DNA of 38,934 bases from Candidatus Zambryskibacteria bacterium RIFCSPHIGHO2_01_FULL_46_25. Lineage in GTDB: Bacteria; Patescibacteriota; Minisyncoccia; Phycocordibacterales; Zambryskibacteraceae. Below are positions 8,550 to 20,043 of the stretch, piece by piece. The stretch is taken from positions 50,941 to 89,874 of the forward strand of contig MHVH01000003.1 of the NCBI GenBank assembly GCA_001825155.1. Reading direction: 5' to 3'. The notes under the pieces are model-generated. The model was not told the DNA's origin. It saw only the letters and a program-made list of their open reading frames with translations, and made no database searches. How positions within the stretch are numbered: position 1 is the stretch's first letter; every line of letters begins with the position of its first letter. The position numbers and the translations under genes were made by a program.

Positions 8550-8876
8550 ATGATAGATGACGTACAATTTCTAGAATACGTGGTGAAGGCGCTTGTCAGT
8601 CACCCCGACGATGTGAAGATAAAAAGGACCGTGGATGAGATGGGCGTTCTCATGACTCTCGACGTGCATTCGGACGACATGGGCAAGGTTATAGGTCGCG
8701 CCGGCAATACGGCCAAGGCCATCCGCATTCTTCTCCGCGTGGTTGGCATGAAGCATAACGCGAGAGTCAATCTCAAAATCAATGAACCCACCACGGACTT
8801 CACCCGCCGGACAGGTGACTCTACGCCGCCATCCCGCGACCTCGATGAGGCGATAGAGGATTTGAATCTGGAGTAA
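8550..8876 (+). CDS. khpA: KH-domain RNA-binding protein KhpA
   Basis: A small single-KH protein (108 residues) of the YlqC/KhpA family, which binds RNA together with KhpB and is encoded beside rpsP in many bacteria. The KH GxxG loop is seen in GKVIGRAGNTAKAIR. The start FLEYVVKALVSHPDDVKI is typical. The C-terminal 25 residues are polar and acidic. Its TAA overlaps the ATG of trmD, indicating translational coupling. Confidence 0.92.
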   Translation: MIDDVQFLEYVVKALVSHPDDVKIKRTVDEMGVLMTLDVHSDDMGKVIGRAGNTAKAIRILLRVVGMKHNARVNLKINEPTTDFTRRTGDSTPPSRDLDEAIEDLNLE

Positions 8877-9532
8877 TGAATTTCCACATCGTTACTCTTT
8901 TCCCGAAAGCATTCGATTCTTACTTGGGAGAATCGATTCTGAAACGCGCGATAGAAGATAAAAAGATTAAAGTAACTTTCTACAATCCGCGTGATTTTGT
9001 AGAGAATAAATGGAAGAGGGTAGACAGACCGCCGTACGGCGGTGGACCGGGGCTAGTAATTGAAGCGTTGCCTGTTATCAAAGCAATTGAAAAAGCTTTG
9101 AAAAGCACAAAACCCAGGAACCAAAGCACAAAAATAATCTGGTTATCACCGTCAGGGAAGCAGTTTGATAATACTTATGCCAAAAAAGCCGCGAAAAAAT
9201 ACAAAAATATTATTTTGGTGTGTGGCCGATACGAAGGAATCGACGCGAGGGTGAAGAGAGTTTTCAAGATGGAAGAAGTTTCCGTCGGACCATTCGTGCT
9301 CACGGGAGGGGAATTGCCGGCCATGATTATCATGGACGCCGTATCTCGCCAAGTGCCCGGCATTCTGGGTAATATGGATTCTCTCGAAGAACGCCGCGTT
9401 GCCTCCCCGGACGTCTACACCCGCCCGGAAATTTTCAAATATAAGAATAAGTCTTACAAAGTGCCCAAAATTCTCTTGTCTGGTCATAAAGCAAAAATCG
9501 AAATTTGGAAGCAGTCCAGAAAAAAGGCTTAA
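8876..9532 (+). CDS. trmD: tRNA (guanine-37-N1)-methyltransferase TrmD
   Basis: Methylates G37 next to the anticodon, preventing frameshifts, using S-adenosylmethionine. A SPOUT-fold dimer. The conserved segments are clear: FHIVTLFPKAFDSYLGESIL at the N-terminus, RPPYGGGPG, VCGRYEGIDARV, and the trefoil-knot loop VGPFVLTGGELPAM. Length 218 is slightly short because the C-terminal domain ends soon after LLSGHKAKIEIWK. It is the last gene of rpsP-khpA-trmD; rplS does not follow. Confidence 0.97.
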   Translation: MNFHIVTLFPKAFDSYLGESILKRAIEDKKIKVTFYNPRDFVENKWKRVDRPPYGGGPGLVIEALPVIKAIEKALKSTKPRNQSTKIIWLSPSGKQFDNTYAKKAAKKYKNIILVCGRYEGIDARVKRVFKMEEVSVGPFVLTGGELPAMIIMDAVSRQVPGILGNMDSLEERRVASPDVYTRPEIFKYKNKSYKVPKILLSGHKAKIEIWKQSRKKA

Positions 9533-9576
9533 TTAAGCCATATTTTTGATATTCAAAAAAGAAAATAAGAAATTGC

Positions 9577-9605
9577 TTGACAATAAGTACTGGTTGTGCT
9601 AGGAT
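9577..9605 (+). promoter_or_regulatory. Strong extended promoter of a structured RNA
   Basis: TTGACA at 9577-9582, a 17-base spacer ending in TGC, and TAGGAT at 9600-9605. The predicted start near 9612 coincides with the first base of a long RNA stem. The motif GCCATATTT lies 40 bases before the -35. The same layout occurs on the minus strand at 25008-25036 and 29232-29260. Confidence 0.85.
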
Positions 9606-9611
9606 AGTAAA

Positions 9612-9820
9612 AGACCCAGTCCGCAGCGCGACATAGGCGCCGGTTCCCAATAAGCCCCAGTGAACGAGGGGTGAGGGAGTTTCCAGTAGGGCGCAGTAAA
9701 GCGGTGTGGACCGGGTCCGTTCATGGAAAGTCGCTTTTGGGGAGCCCGGCGACATGTTGTTAGAGGGCTCCCACTCGTTTATTAATAAGGCTGTCGCATC
9801 TCGTGATGGCCTTTTCATTT
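9612..9820 (+). ncRNA. Structured RNA of unknown class
   Basis: No protein-coding frame is convincing. The RNA begins with GACCC (9613-9617) and GTCC, pairing with GGAC and GGGTC (9713-9717). Inside are GCGCC/GGCGC, then nested TTCCC/GGGAG-type pairing and a CCCC/GGGG hairpin with a nine-base loop. A second hairpin follows, GGGAGCCC (9740-9747) with GGGCTCCC (9765-9772). A terminator-like hairpin ends in TTTTCATTTTC (9787-9820). Its length of about 200 bases resembles 6S RNA, but I cannot match the conserved parts of 6S, tmRNA, RNase P or SRP RNA. A 20-codon ORF at 9723 is not persuasive. Confidence 0.65.
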
Positions 9821-9862
9821 TCAAAGATACGATTTAATCTGCCTATAGGCCAATAATATTGT

Positions 9863-9900
9863 ATACGTTATTTTTATGCGGTCGCACAAAAGTAACGTAT
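9863..9900. repeat. 38-bp palindrome, copy A
   Basis: ATACGTTA (9863-9870) pairs with TAACGTAT (9893-9900). Inside, TTTTT and TGCG pair with AAAA and CGCA around a GGTC-type turn. It matches copy B at 24073-24110 in 35 of 38 positions. Here it lies between the structured RNA and the rpoB promoter. Confidence 0.85.
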
Positions 9901-9903
9901 GAC

Positions 9904-9941
9904 CTCACCCTGCCAAGGGGGAGGTGCAGGAGGGGGTGGGG
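9904..9941. repeat. Palindromic C/G-run element, intergenic copy
   Basis: TCACCCTGCCAAGGGGG, then AGGTGCAGGAGGGGGTGGGG. It is the same kind of element as in rpsP and dnaG, here in non-coding DNA upstream of rpoB. Confidence 0.65.
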
Positions 9942-9962
9942 ATATCCTGTGGGTAGATGGGG

Positions 9963-10023
9963 GACAAAAGCATACTTTTGTCAGCCACAAGCACTTGACA
10001 GCAAAAACGTCTTAGAGTACGAT
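9963..10023 (+). promoter_or_regulatory. rpoB operon promoter with upstream inverted repeat
   Basis: TTGACA at 9995-10000, a 17-base spacer and TACGAT at 10018-10023 predict a start near 10030 and a leader of about 135 bases. A perfect inverted repeat GACAAAAG/CTTTTGTC (9963-9970 and 9975-9982) ends 12 bases before the -35 and could be an operator. The leader holds a ten-codon ORF (10049-10078, MAENEGVPG). Confidence 0.75.
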
Positions 10024-10165
10024 GCAACAACTTCGACTCGATTGAGTTATGGCTGAAAACGAAGGTGTCCCGGGCTAGGCATTCTTCGCATTTTGAATAC
10101 CAGACTTTAATAATCTAACTTCATTTGAGAAGCGCGAAATGATTCGTGCTTCGAATTTTTGCGCC

Positions 10166-13354
<3,189 letters not shown>

Positions 13355-13355
13355 T

Positions 13356-16300
13356 ATGACCAATTACAAAAATACCGGGCCAGAACAAACCCACTTCGAT
13401 GCCATCTCTATCAAACTTGCGTCTCCAGAGCGTATCAAGGAATGGTCCTTCGGCGAAGTCACCAAGCCGGAGACCATCAACTACAGGACTCAGCGAAGCG
13501 AGAGAAACGGTCTCTTTGATGAGAAGATTTTCGGTCCAGACCGGGATTTTGAGTGTTATTGCGGCAAGTATAGGGGCATTCGCTACAAGGGCATTGTTTG
13601 CGAGAAGTGTGGTGTTGAGATTACGCGTTCTATTGTTCGCCGCGAGCGCATGGGCCATATCGAGCTCGCTTCACCCGTTTCCCACGTCTGGTTTTTGAAG
13701 AACGTGCCTTCGAGGATTTCCCTTGTCATGGGCATTCCGGTTGCCGAACTCGAGAAAGTCATCTATTTCGCGGGCTACATCGTTACCTCAGTTTCCGAGG
13801 AAGAGAAGTCGCGTGTGTTGAGAGACCTTGATTCCGAATTCAAGTCCAAGTTCAAAGCGCTTCAGGATGAAAAATCGAAGACCGCTTTAAAGGAGCTTGC
13901 GTTAGCAACCAAGCGCGACATCGAGTCATTGATTCCGGGTAAGGTGCTAAACGAAGTCGAGTATCATCGCTCAAGCGTCAAGTATCCGACTATCTTCGAA
14001 GCAGGCATCGGCGCCGAGGCCATCTACAACATATTGAAGAATATCGACCTCAAGAAGCTTTTGAAAGAGCTCGAAGCCGATATCGAAAAAGCTCCTTCGA
14101 CCGAACTTGTGCGCCTCAACAAACGTCTCTCAACCGTGCAATGGATGCTCAATTCCTCCATTCGCCCGGAGTGGATGTTCCTTATCCGCGTGCCGGTCAT
14201 TCCTCCGGCCATTCGCCCCATGGTGCCTCTCGATGGTGGTCGATACGCCACTTCCGACGTAAACGATCTCTACCGCCGTGTCATCAACAGAAATAATCGT
14301 CTGAAGAAATTGAAGGAGATTAACGCTCCGGATGTTATTTTAAGAAACGAGAAGAGAATTCTCCAAGAAGCGGTTGATGCTCTTATAGACAACACCATTC
14401 GCCACTCATCTATTGCCGGCAATCAGTCTCAGCGTCGGCCGCTGAAGTCCCTTTCGGATAACCTCAAGGGCAAGCGTGGACTCTTCCGCCAGAATCTTCT
14501 CGGCAAGCGCGTGGATTATTCCGGCCGTTCCGTCATCGTTGTTGGTCCGGACTTGAAGCTTCACCAATGTGGATTGCCCAAGCATATGGCGCTTGAGCTC
14601 TTCAAGCCATTCATCATCTCCGAGCTTCTCAAGCGAGAGTTGGCTTACAACATTCCCGGCGCGCGTCGCCTAATCGAGGACGCTATTCCGGAAGTTTGGG
14701 CCATTCTCGAAGACGTCATTCGTGGCAAGTACGTGCTATTAAACCGTGCCCCGACGCTTCACCGCCTCGGCATTCAGGCATTTCAGCCGGTTCTTATCGA
14801 GGGCAATGCCATCCAGTTGCATCCTCTCGTCTGCACAGCGTTCAACGCGGACTTCGACGGAGACCAGATGGCGGTGCATGTGCCTCTCTCCGAAGAAGCG
14901 CAGGCGGAAGCCAGGCTTGTCATGGCCGCGGACAAAAATATTTTGAAGCCGGGCAATGGCGAACCCACTCTCGTGGCGAAGCTTCTCGATATCGTGCTTG
15001 GCACTTACTGGATGACTAGAATAATTCCCGGAGAGAAGGGCGAAGGACGCTTCTACTCGAGCCCAAACAGTGCCATTCTGGCGTATGACTTTGATGCCGT
15101 CGGTTTGAGGGCCAAGATTCACGTTCTGCCTTCAAATACCGAGAGATACAAAAATTTCGATGGCAAAATCTTCGAGACCTCCGTGGGCCGTCTTCTCTTC
15201 AACGCGGTTTTGCCGAAAGATTATCCATACCAAAACCACGAGATGGAGAGGAAGAAGGTAAGCGAGCTTATCGATGACCTTATCGAACACTACGGCATAG
15301 AGAACATTCCCGCCATCATGGACAAGATTAAGTCTTTCGGTTTCCGCTATGCCACGCAATCCGGCGTTACTTGGGGACTCACCGACGTCAAGATTCCCGC
15401 TGGCAAGAAAGCTATCATCGAGGCCGGCAAGAAGACGGTGGCTGAGGTGGTCACCCAGTATCACGAAGGCTTACTTTCCGAGCAGGAGCGCATCGCGCGT
15501 TCGGTTGAAATCTGGCAGGGAGTGAGAGGCGAAGTGGAGAAGCTTATTCCTGGGACTTTAGACAAAAAGGATTCCGTCTACGACATGACGTATTCCGGTG
15601 CCAGAGGTTCTCTTGGAAACCTAAACCAGATGGCCGGCATGAAGGGTATCATCCAGAATGTCTCCGGAGACGCACTTGAGTTCCCAATTACTTCCAACTA
15701 CAAGGAAGGACTCACGCCGCTTGAATACTTCATCACCACTCACGGATCGAGAAAAGGCCTAACTGACACGGCGCTCAACACCGCCAAGGCCGGTTATCTT
15801 ACTCGTCGTCTCTTCGATGTCGCGCAGGATGAAATCGTAGCCGAGGAGGACTGTGGTACCAAGGAGGGCACTACTATTTACAGGAAAACCGCTTCAGGCA
15901 TAGAGATTCCACTCTCAAAGAGCATCAAGGGGCGCTATCTCGCCGCCGACCTCTCCCAACCCTCTCCTAAATTAGGAGAGGGCAAGGGTGAGGTTTTATT
16001 CAAGCGCGGGCACTTCGTAACCAAGGCCGACGCTATAGCCGCTGACTTGACCAAGATTGAGTCCGTCGTGGTCCGTTCGCCCTTGGGCTGCAAATCTATC
16101 CATGGTGTTTGCGTCAAGTGCTACGGCGCCGATCTCGGTAACAACAAAGTCATTGAACTCGGCGAAGCCGTAGGCACGGTCGCCGCGCAAGCCATTGGCG
16201 AGCCGGGCACGCAGCTTACGATGCGTACTTTCCACCAGGGAGGCATTGCGTCCGCGGGCGGAGACATTACCGCCGGTCTTCCCCGCGTCGAAGAAATCTT

Positions 16301-17033
16301 CGAGAAGAGGAAGCCTAAGGTGCCGGCGATAGTCAGTCACATTGATGGCGTTGTAACCGAAATTAAGCCTCTAGACTCCGAGCGTCTCATAGTTATAACT
16401 CCCGAAGCCGGCGAGGTGAAGGGAAAGAAGCTCGACAATGAGTATGCCGTCTCCGCGCTCCGAAGCATTCTTGTCCGCCCTGGGCAGAAAGTGGCCAAGG
16501 GCGAAATTATTACCGATGGCTCGGCGGATCTTGACGAACTCTTCCGCTACGCCGGCAGGGAGAAAACGGAGAATTACATTATTCACGAAGTTTCCAAGCT
16601 CTACGAACTTCAGGGCGCCGCGGTGTCGAGAAAGCATATCGAGCTCATCGTGCGCCAGATGTTCTCGAGAAGGAGAATTAAGGAGTCCGGTGGCAGCCGT
16701 TTCACCAGAGGTGATGTCATAGAAGTATCCGAGCTTATCGAGGCAAATGTCGCTCTGAAGGAGAAGGGACTCGAAGAGGCCAAAGCCGATGCCGTTATCA
16801 TGGGCATCACGGAGGTGTCGCTCTCGAGAGCAAGCTTTCTCTCGGCTGCATCCTTCCAGCACACTCCACGCGTCCTCATCCAGGCCTCCATCAAGGGAGT
16901 GGAGGATAAGCTCGTCGGTCTCAAAGAGAATGTCATTATCGGTCGCCTAATTCCGGCCGGAACCAGCTTCAAAGGCGGTTATAAAGAAAAACTCATATGG
17001 GAGGCGATGTCGAAACTATCAAAGAACGGCTAG
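13356..17033 (+). CDS. rpoC: RNA polymerase beta' subunit
   Basis: The partner catalytic subunit, about 1225 residues from ATG 13356 (MTNYKNTG); an overlapping ATG at 13335 is an alternative start. The first zinc site is Cys67, Cys69, Cys82, Cys85. The catalytic loop NADFDGD is at 497-503, carrying the three Mg-binding aspartates. The second zinc site is formed by the EEDCGTKEG and CKSIHGVCVKC segments, and the GEPGTQLTMRTFHQGG bridge/trigger region follows. An in-frame palindromic element encodes QPSPKLGEGKGE just before the second zinc cluster. The 3' end overlaps dnaG by 37 bases, implying one operon with dnaG and rpoD. Confidence 0.98.
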   Translation: MTNYKNTGPEQTHFDAISIKLASPERIKEWSFGEVTKPETINYRTQRSERNGLFDEKIFGPDRDFECYCGKYRGIRYKGIVCEKCGVEITRSIVRRERMGHIELASPVSHVWFLKNVPSRISLVMGIPVAELEKVIYFAGYIVTSVSEEEKSRVLRDLDSEFKSKFKALQDEKSKTALKELALATKRDIESLIPGKVLNEVEYHRSSVKYPTIFEAGIGAEAIYNILKNIDLKKLLKELEADIEKAPSTELVRLNKRLSTVQWMLNSSIRPEWMFLIRVPVIPPAIRPMVPLDGGRYATSDVNDLYRRVINRNNRLKKLKEINAPDVILRNEKRILQEAVDALIDNTIRHSSIAGNQSQRRPLKSLSDNLKGKRGLFRQNLLGKRVDYSGRSVIVVGPDLKLHQCGLPKHMALELFKPFIISELLKRELAYNIPGARRLIEDAIPEVWAILEDVIRGKYVLLNRAPTLHRLGIQAFQPVLIEGNAIQLHPLVCTAFNADFDGDQMAVHVPLSEEAQAEARLVMAADKNILKPGNGEPTLVAKLLDIVLGTYWMTRIIPGEKGEGRFYSSPNSAILAYDFDAVGLRAKIHVLPSNTERYKNFDGKIFETSVGRLLFNAVLPKDYPYQNHEMERKKVSELIDDLIEHYGIENIPAIMDKIKSFGFRYATQSGVTWGLTDVKIPAGKKAIIEAGKKTVAEVVTQYHEGLLSEQERIARSVEIWQGVRGEVEKLIPGTLDKKDSVYDMTYSGARGSLGNLNQMAGMKGIIQNVSGDALEFPITSNYKEGLTPLEYFITTHGSRKGLTDTALNTAKAGYLTRRLFDVAQDEIVAEEDCGTKEGTTIYRKTASGIEIPLSKSIKGRYLAADLSQPSPKLGEGKGEVLFKRGHFVTKADAIAADLTKIESVVVRSPLGCKSIHGVCVKCYGADLGNNKVIELGEAVGTVAAQAIGEPGTQLTMRTFHQGGIASAGGDITAGLPRVEEIFEKRKPKVPAIVSHIDGVVTEIKPLDSERLIVITPEAGEVKGKKLDNEYAVSALRSILVRPGQKVAKGEIITDGSADLDELFRYAGREKTENYIIHEVSKLYELQGAAVSRKHIELIVRQMFSRRRIKESGGSRFTRGDVIEVSELIEANVALKEKGLEEAKADAVIMGITEVSLSRASFLSAASFQHTPRVLIQASIKGVEDKLVGLKENVIIGRLIPAGTSFKGGYKEKLIWEAMSKLSKNG
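15961..15981. repeat. Perfect palindrome inserted in rpoC
   Basis: CCTCTCCTAA-A-TTAGGAGAGG is a perfect 10-bp palindrome around a central A, flanked by CTCTCCCAAC and GCAAGGGTGAGG. The segment adds about 12 residues of low complexity to beta'. Confidence 0.8.
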
Positions 17034-18622
17034 ATATAGCCGAGGTTGTCGGGGGATACGTCAAACTTGAGAAAGCGGGCCAGAGCTTCAAAGCGCGATG
17101 TCCCTTCCACAGCGAGAAAACGCCGTCGTTCTTCGTCTCGCCGGCGCGCCAGAGCTATTATTGTTTCGGCTGTGGCGCGAAGGGCGATATCTTCACTTTC
17201 GTTGAGCAGTCCGAGGGCGTTGACTTCAAAGAGGCGCTGAAGATTCTTGCCGACAGGGCCGGAGTTGAGCTCAAACGCCGCACGCCGCAGAGCATCGCCG
17301 AGCACTCCGAGAAAGAGAAAATCTTTCTCGCTCTCGAGGATGCAACACAGTTCTTTGAAACGCAGTTGAAAGAAAATGATGCTGCTCGCAAATATCTGGC
17401 GTTGAGAGGTATAAGCGATGGGTCTGTGAAGGACTGGCGTCTTGGCTACGCGCCGGCCGAGTGGCGCTCGCTTTATGCTCATATGCTTGAGAGGGGATAT
17501 GGCGAGGAGATTCTTCTCAAGGCTGGGTTAATCAAAAAAGTGCCCGTTGGTTCTGACGCAGCTGCCCCGCAGCTACGTCAGCCATATGACGTCTTCCGCG
17601 ACAGGCTCATTTTCCCGCTCAAAGATTCTTCCGGCCAAGTCGTCGCCTTCTCCGGCCGCGCGCTGGCGAAAGAGTCCGAGCCGAAGTATCTCAACAGTCC
17701 GGATACAGTTGTCTTCAAGAAACATGAAGTGCTCTATGGTCTCGACAAAGCCAAGGAGAAAATTCGTCGCAAGGACTACGCCGTCTTGGTGGAAGGACAA
17801 ATAGACTTGGTAATGTCGCATCAAGTCGGAATTGACAATGCTATCGCATCGTCTGGAACAGCATTTACCGCCGCGCACCTTGAGCGTCTTAAGAAACTTT
17901 CGAAAAGAATCATTCTTGCGTTTGACGGAGACAAGGCCGGCGCCGCCGCCGCAGATAAGGCAACGGAACTTGCCTTATCAATGGGCCTTGAGGCAAAGAT
18001 TGCCAGATTGCCGGAAGGGGAAGATCCGGCCGAGGTGGCAAAGGATGATGCGACAAGATGGAAGGAAGTCTTACGCCAATCCAAGCCAGCCATAGAGCAC
18101 TTTCTTGACTTGGCGCTCGAGAGCGAGCCAGACCACAGGAAGTTAGGCAAGCTCATAGAGAAGAAAATTTTGCCGCTCATAGTGCTTCTCGAGAGCTCGA
18201 TAGAGCGTTCGCATTTCGTCTCACTCATCGCCAAGAGAACAGGCATCAAAGAGGACATTGTGTGGGAGGATTTGAAGCGGGTAAAAATTTCTCCCCCTGC
18301 CAAGGGGGCTGAAAAGGCATGGGATGCCTTTTCAGAGGGGGTCAGTGAAGTAAAGAATAGGAAAGAGCAATTACAAGAAAGACTAAGCGAAGTGAGATTG
18401 TGGTTGAAGGAGGTATCGGAAGACACGGACTTCAAGAAGGAAGAAGCGGAACTTGAGAACAATCTCGCGCAGGAGATTATCAAGGATGAGCTCGGCGCCG
18501 TGCTTGTATCATTGTCTGCCGCCGAAACGTCTAAGGACAATGAGAGGGTAGAGGAACTGGCCAGGCGCGTCAAAGAGCTTCATGGCGAGATAAGAGCGCT
18601 GGAAATAAGGAAAGAGGTGTAG
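16997..18622 (+). CDS. dnaG: DNA primase DnaG
   Basis: Makes RNA primers at the replication fork. The CHC2 zinc finger is Cys35, His38, Cys56, Cys59. The core includes YFCFGCGAKGD-type residues and DVFRDRLIFPL. The Toprim domain has Glu266 (EGQID) and D310-G-D312, the metal-binding residues. At 541 residues it is shorter than the usual 580-640; the DnaB-binding C-terminal domain appears reduced to a charged coiled region. A palindromic insertion encodes PPAKGAEKAWDAFSEGV between the catalytic core and that tail. It starts inside the end of rpoC and is followed 18 bases later by rpoD, the classical dnaG-rpoD pairing. Confidence 0.96.
   Translation: MGGDVETIKERLDIAEVVGGYVKLEKAGQSFKARCPFHSEKTPSFFVSPARQSYYCFGCGAKGDIFTFVEQSEGVDFKEALKILADRAGVELKRRTPQSIAEHSEKEKIFLALEDATQFFETQLKENDAARKYLALRGISDGSVKDWRLGYAPAEWRSLYAHMLERGYGEEILLKAGLIKKVPVGSDAAAPQLRQPYDVFRDRLIFPLKDSSGQVVAFSGRALAKESEPKYLNSPDTVVFKKHEVLYGLDKAKEKIRRKDYAVLVEGQIDLVMSHQVGIDNAIASSGTAFTAAHLERLKKLSKRIILAFDGDKAGAAAADKATELALSMGLEAKIARLPEGEDPAEVAKDDATRWKEVLRQSKPAIEHFLDLALESEPDHRKLGKLIEKKILPLIVLLESSIERSHFVSLIAKRTGIKEDIVWEDLKRVKISPPAKGAEKAWDAFSEGVSEVKNRKEQLQERLSEVRLWLKEVSEDTDFKKEEAELENNLAQEIIKDELGAVLVSLSAAETSKDNERVEELARRVKELHGEIRALEIRKEV
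18293..18341. repeat. Nested palindromic element in dnaG
   Basis: Outer element CCCCCTGCCAAGGGGG (18293-18308). It is followed by a perfect 12-bp hairpin, CTGAAAAGGCAT-GGG-ATGCCTTTTCAG (18309-18335), then AGGGGGT. The hairpin looks like a second palindrome placed inside the first. The frame is preserved. Confidence 0.8.
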
Positions 18623-18640
18623 AATATAAAACAGTTTTTC

Positions 18641-19828
18641 ATGACAAAGAAGAAAACACAAAAGAATAAGAAAGGCAAAAAAACTCTCAAAAAAAGAGTA
18701 AACAAAATTTCTAAGAAGAAACCGGCCAAGAAGCCGAAGACGAAGAATACCAAGAAGAAGGTTGACGACGCGTTGAGAACGGAACGTCTGATTGCTCGCG
18801 GCAAGGAGCGTGGCTTCGTCACCTATGACGAGATTTTGCGCGAATTCCCGACCATCGAAACTGACATCATGTTCCTCGACGAGCTCTATGAGAAACTCGC
18901 TAAGCTCGGCATAGACGTGCTTGAGGGCGGAGGACTTCTCGAGATTCCGGAAGAAGAGCCGAAGAGTAAGTATGCCTATTCACGCTCCGATTCTTCCTAC
19001 GATTCAATCCAAATGTATTTGCGGGAAATCGGTCAGTATCCGCTTATTGCCGGCTCGATGGAGAAGGAGTTGGCTCGCCGCATCGAGAAGGGCGACCTCG
19101 ATGCCAAGAATTTGCTCATGAAGGCAAACCTGCGTTTGGTAGTCTCCATCGCCAAGAAGTATGCGAACCGTAGTCCCGACCTTACGCTTCTCGACCTCAT
19201 CCAGGAAGGAAATTTAGGCCTCCACAAGGCGGTGGAGAAATTCGACTGGACCAAGGGGTTCAAATTCTCGACATATGCCACATGGTGGATTCGCCAGGCC
19301 ATTACCCGCGCTCTTGCCGACCAGAGTCGCACCATCCGCGTGCCGGTGCACATGGTGGAAACTATCGCCAAATACAAACAAGTTGTCCGTCGTCTCACTC
19401 AAGACCTCGGTCGTGAGCCCTTGCAGGAAGAAATTGCCATGGAGATGAATCTCGACGTGGACAAGATTTACCAGATAGAGAAAATCGACCAATCCACAGT
19501 ATCCCTCGAATCTCCGGTGGGGGAGGATGGCGATGATGGCAAGAGTAAGCTCGGAGACTTCCTCGCTGATGACAAGATTCTCTCGCCCGACATGAATTCC
19601 TCGCGTCGCATCGTTTCCGACCAGGTCAAAGAAATTTTAAATGACCTGCCGCCCAAAGAGAGGAAGATTCTGGAGATGCGCCACGGTCTGCTTGATGGCT
19701 ATACTCACACACTTGAAGAAGTCGGTCGTGTCTTCGGCGTCACTCGCGAACGCATTCGCCAAATCGAAGCCAAAGCGCATGAGAAGATAAGGCAACATGA
19801 AAAGATTGATAGATTGAGGGGGTATTAA
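18641..19828 (+). CDS. rpoD: Primary sigma factor RpoD (sigma-70)
   Basis: Directs RNA polymerase to housekeeping promoters. It has 395 residues. A very lysine-rich N-terminus (first 40 residues) precedes a short region 1.1-like part. Region 1.2 is seen at [16 protein letters not shown], region 2 at [15 protein letters not shown]...[14 protein letters not shown]...[13 protein letters not shown], region 3 at [10 protein letters not shown], and region 4.2 at [20 protein letters not shown]. The strong match of local promoters to TTGACA/TATAAT agrees with a canonical sigma. It is the last gene of rpoB-rpoC-dnaG-rpoD and converges on the minus-strand small RNA. Confidence 0.97.
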   Translation: MTKKKTQKNKKGKKTLKKRVNKISKKKPAKKPKTKNTKKKVDDALRTERLIARGKERGFVTYDEILREFPTIETDIMFLDELYEKLAKLGIDVLEGGGLLEIPEEEPKSKYAYSRSDSSYDSIQMYLREIGQYPLIAGSMEKELARRIEKGDLDAKNLLMKANLRLVVSIAKKYANRSPDLTLLDLIQEGNLGLHKAVEKFDWTKGFKFSTYATWWIRQAITRALADQSRTIRVPVHMVETIAKYKQVVRRLTQDLGREPLQEEIAMEMNLDVDKIYQIEKIDQSTVSLESPVGEDGDDGKSKLGDFLADDKILSPDMNSSRRIVSDQVKEILNDLPPKERKILEMRHGLLDGYTHTLEEVGRVFGVTRERIRQIEAKAHEKIRQHEKIDRLRGY

Positions 19829-19928
19829 AATAAAAAACGTCGATGCGGTTGCATCAACGGCGGTGGTTGGCCCATCCCAAGCGATTTGTTCATCGCCTGC
19901 AGGTGGACCAACCACACTATTATACCAC
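19828..19928 (-). ncRNA. Small structured RNA of unknown class
   Basis: About 100 bases from a predicted start near 19928. An 11-bp stem joins GTGGTTGGTCC (plus 19905-19915) to GGGCCAACCAC (plus 19863-19873). Within it, GCGAT/ATCGC closes a GAACAA loop. A terminator hairpin GTTGATGC-AACC-GCATCGAC is followed by GTTTTTTATTTT (plus 19829-19858). It is flanked by a consensus promoter. A 23-codon ORF exists (MNKSLGMGQ...) but lacks a convincing ribosome site. SRP RNA was considered; the conserved GGAA tetraloop region is not found. Confidence 0.7.
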
Positions 19929-19934
19929 TCCTTA

Positions 19935-19963
19935 AGTTTAGCATACTCCATTCTATTTGTCAA
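19935..19963 (-). promoter_or_regulatory. Promoter of the small RNA
   Basis: On the minus strand: TTGACA (plus 19958-19963), a 17-base spacer ending in TGC, and TAAACT (plus 19935-19940). Same design as the promoters at 9577, 25008 and 29232. Confidence 0.85.
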
Positions 19964-20022
19964 GCACTTTCTCCACTTCATTAAAATAAGCCTAGAAACA
20001 AGGGTTTGATGTATACGAACTT

Positions 20023-20043
20023 TACATAGGCAAGGCCTATGTA
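20023..20043. terminator. Palindrome at the 3' end of the DUF2779 gene
   Basis: TACATAGGC-AAG-GCCTATGTA, a perfect 9-bp stem containing the stop codon of the nuclease gene. No T run follows on minus, so termination would be weak. It may instead stabilise the mRNA end. Confidence 0.45.

Noticed and set aside
9612-9820. 6S RNA, tmRNA, RNase P RNA or SRP RNA
   Set aside because: Conserved parts (tRNA-like ends, GAGGAAAGTCC, GGAA tetraloop region) are not found. A diverged 6S RNA remains possible but cannot be claimed.
9435-9824. A 129-codon minus-strand frame over the structured RNA
   Set aside because: It overlaps the end of trmD and the RNA gene, whose promoter, stems and terminator all read on plus.
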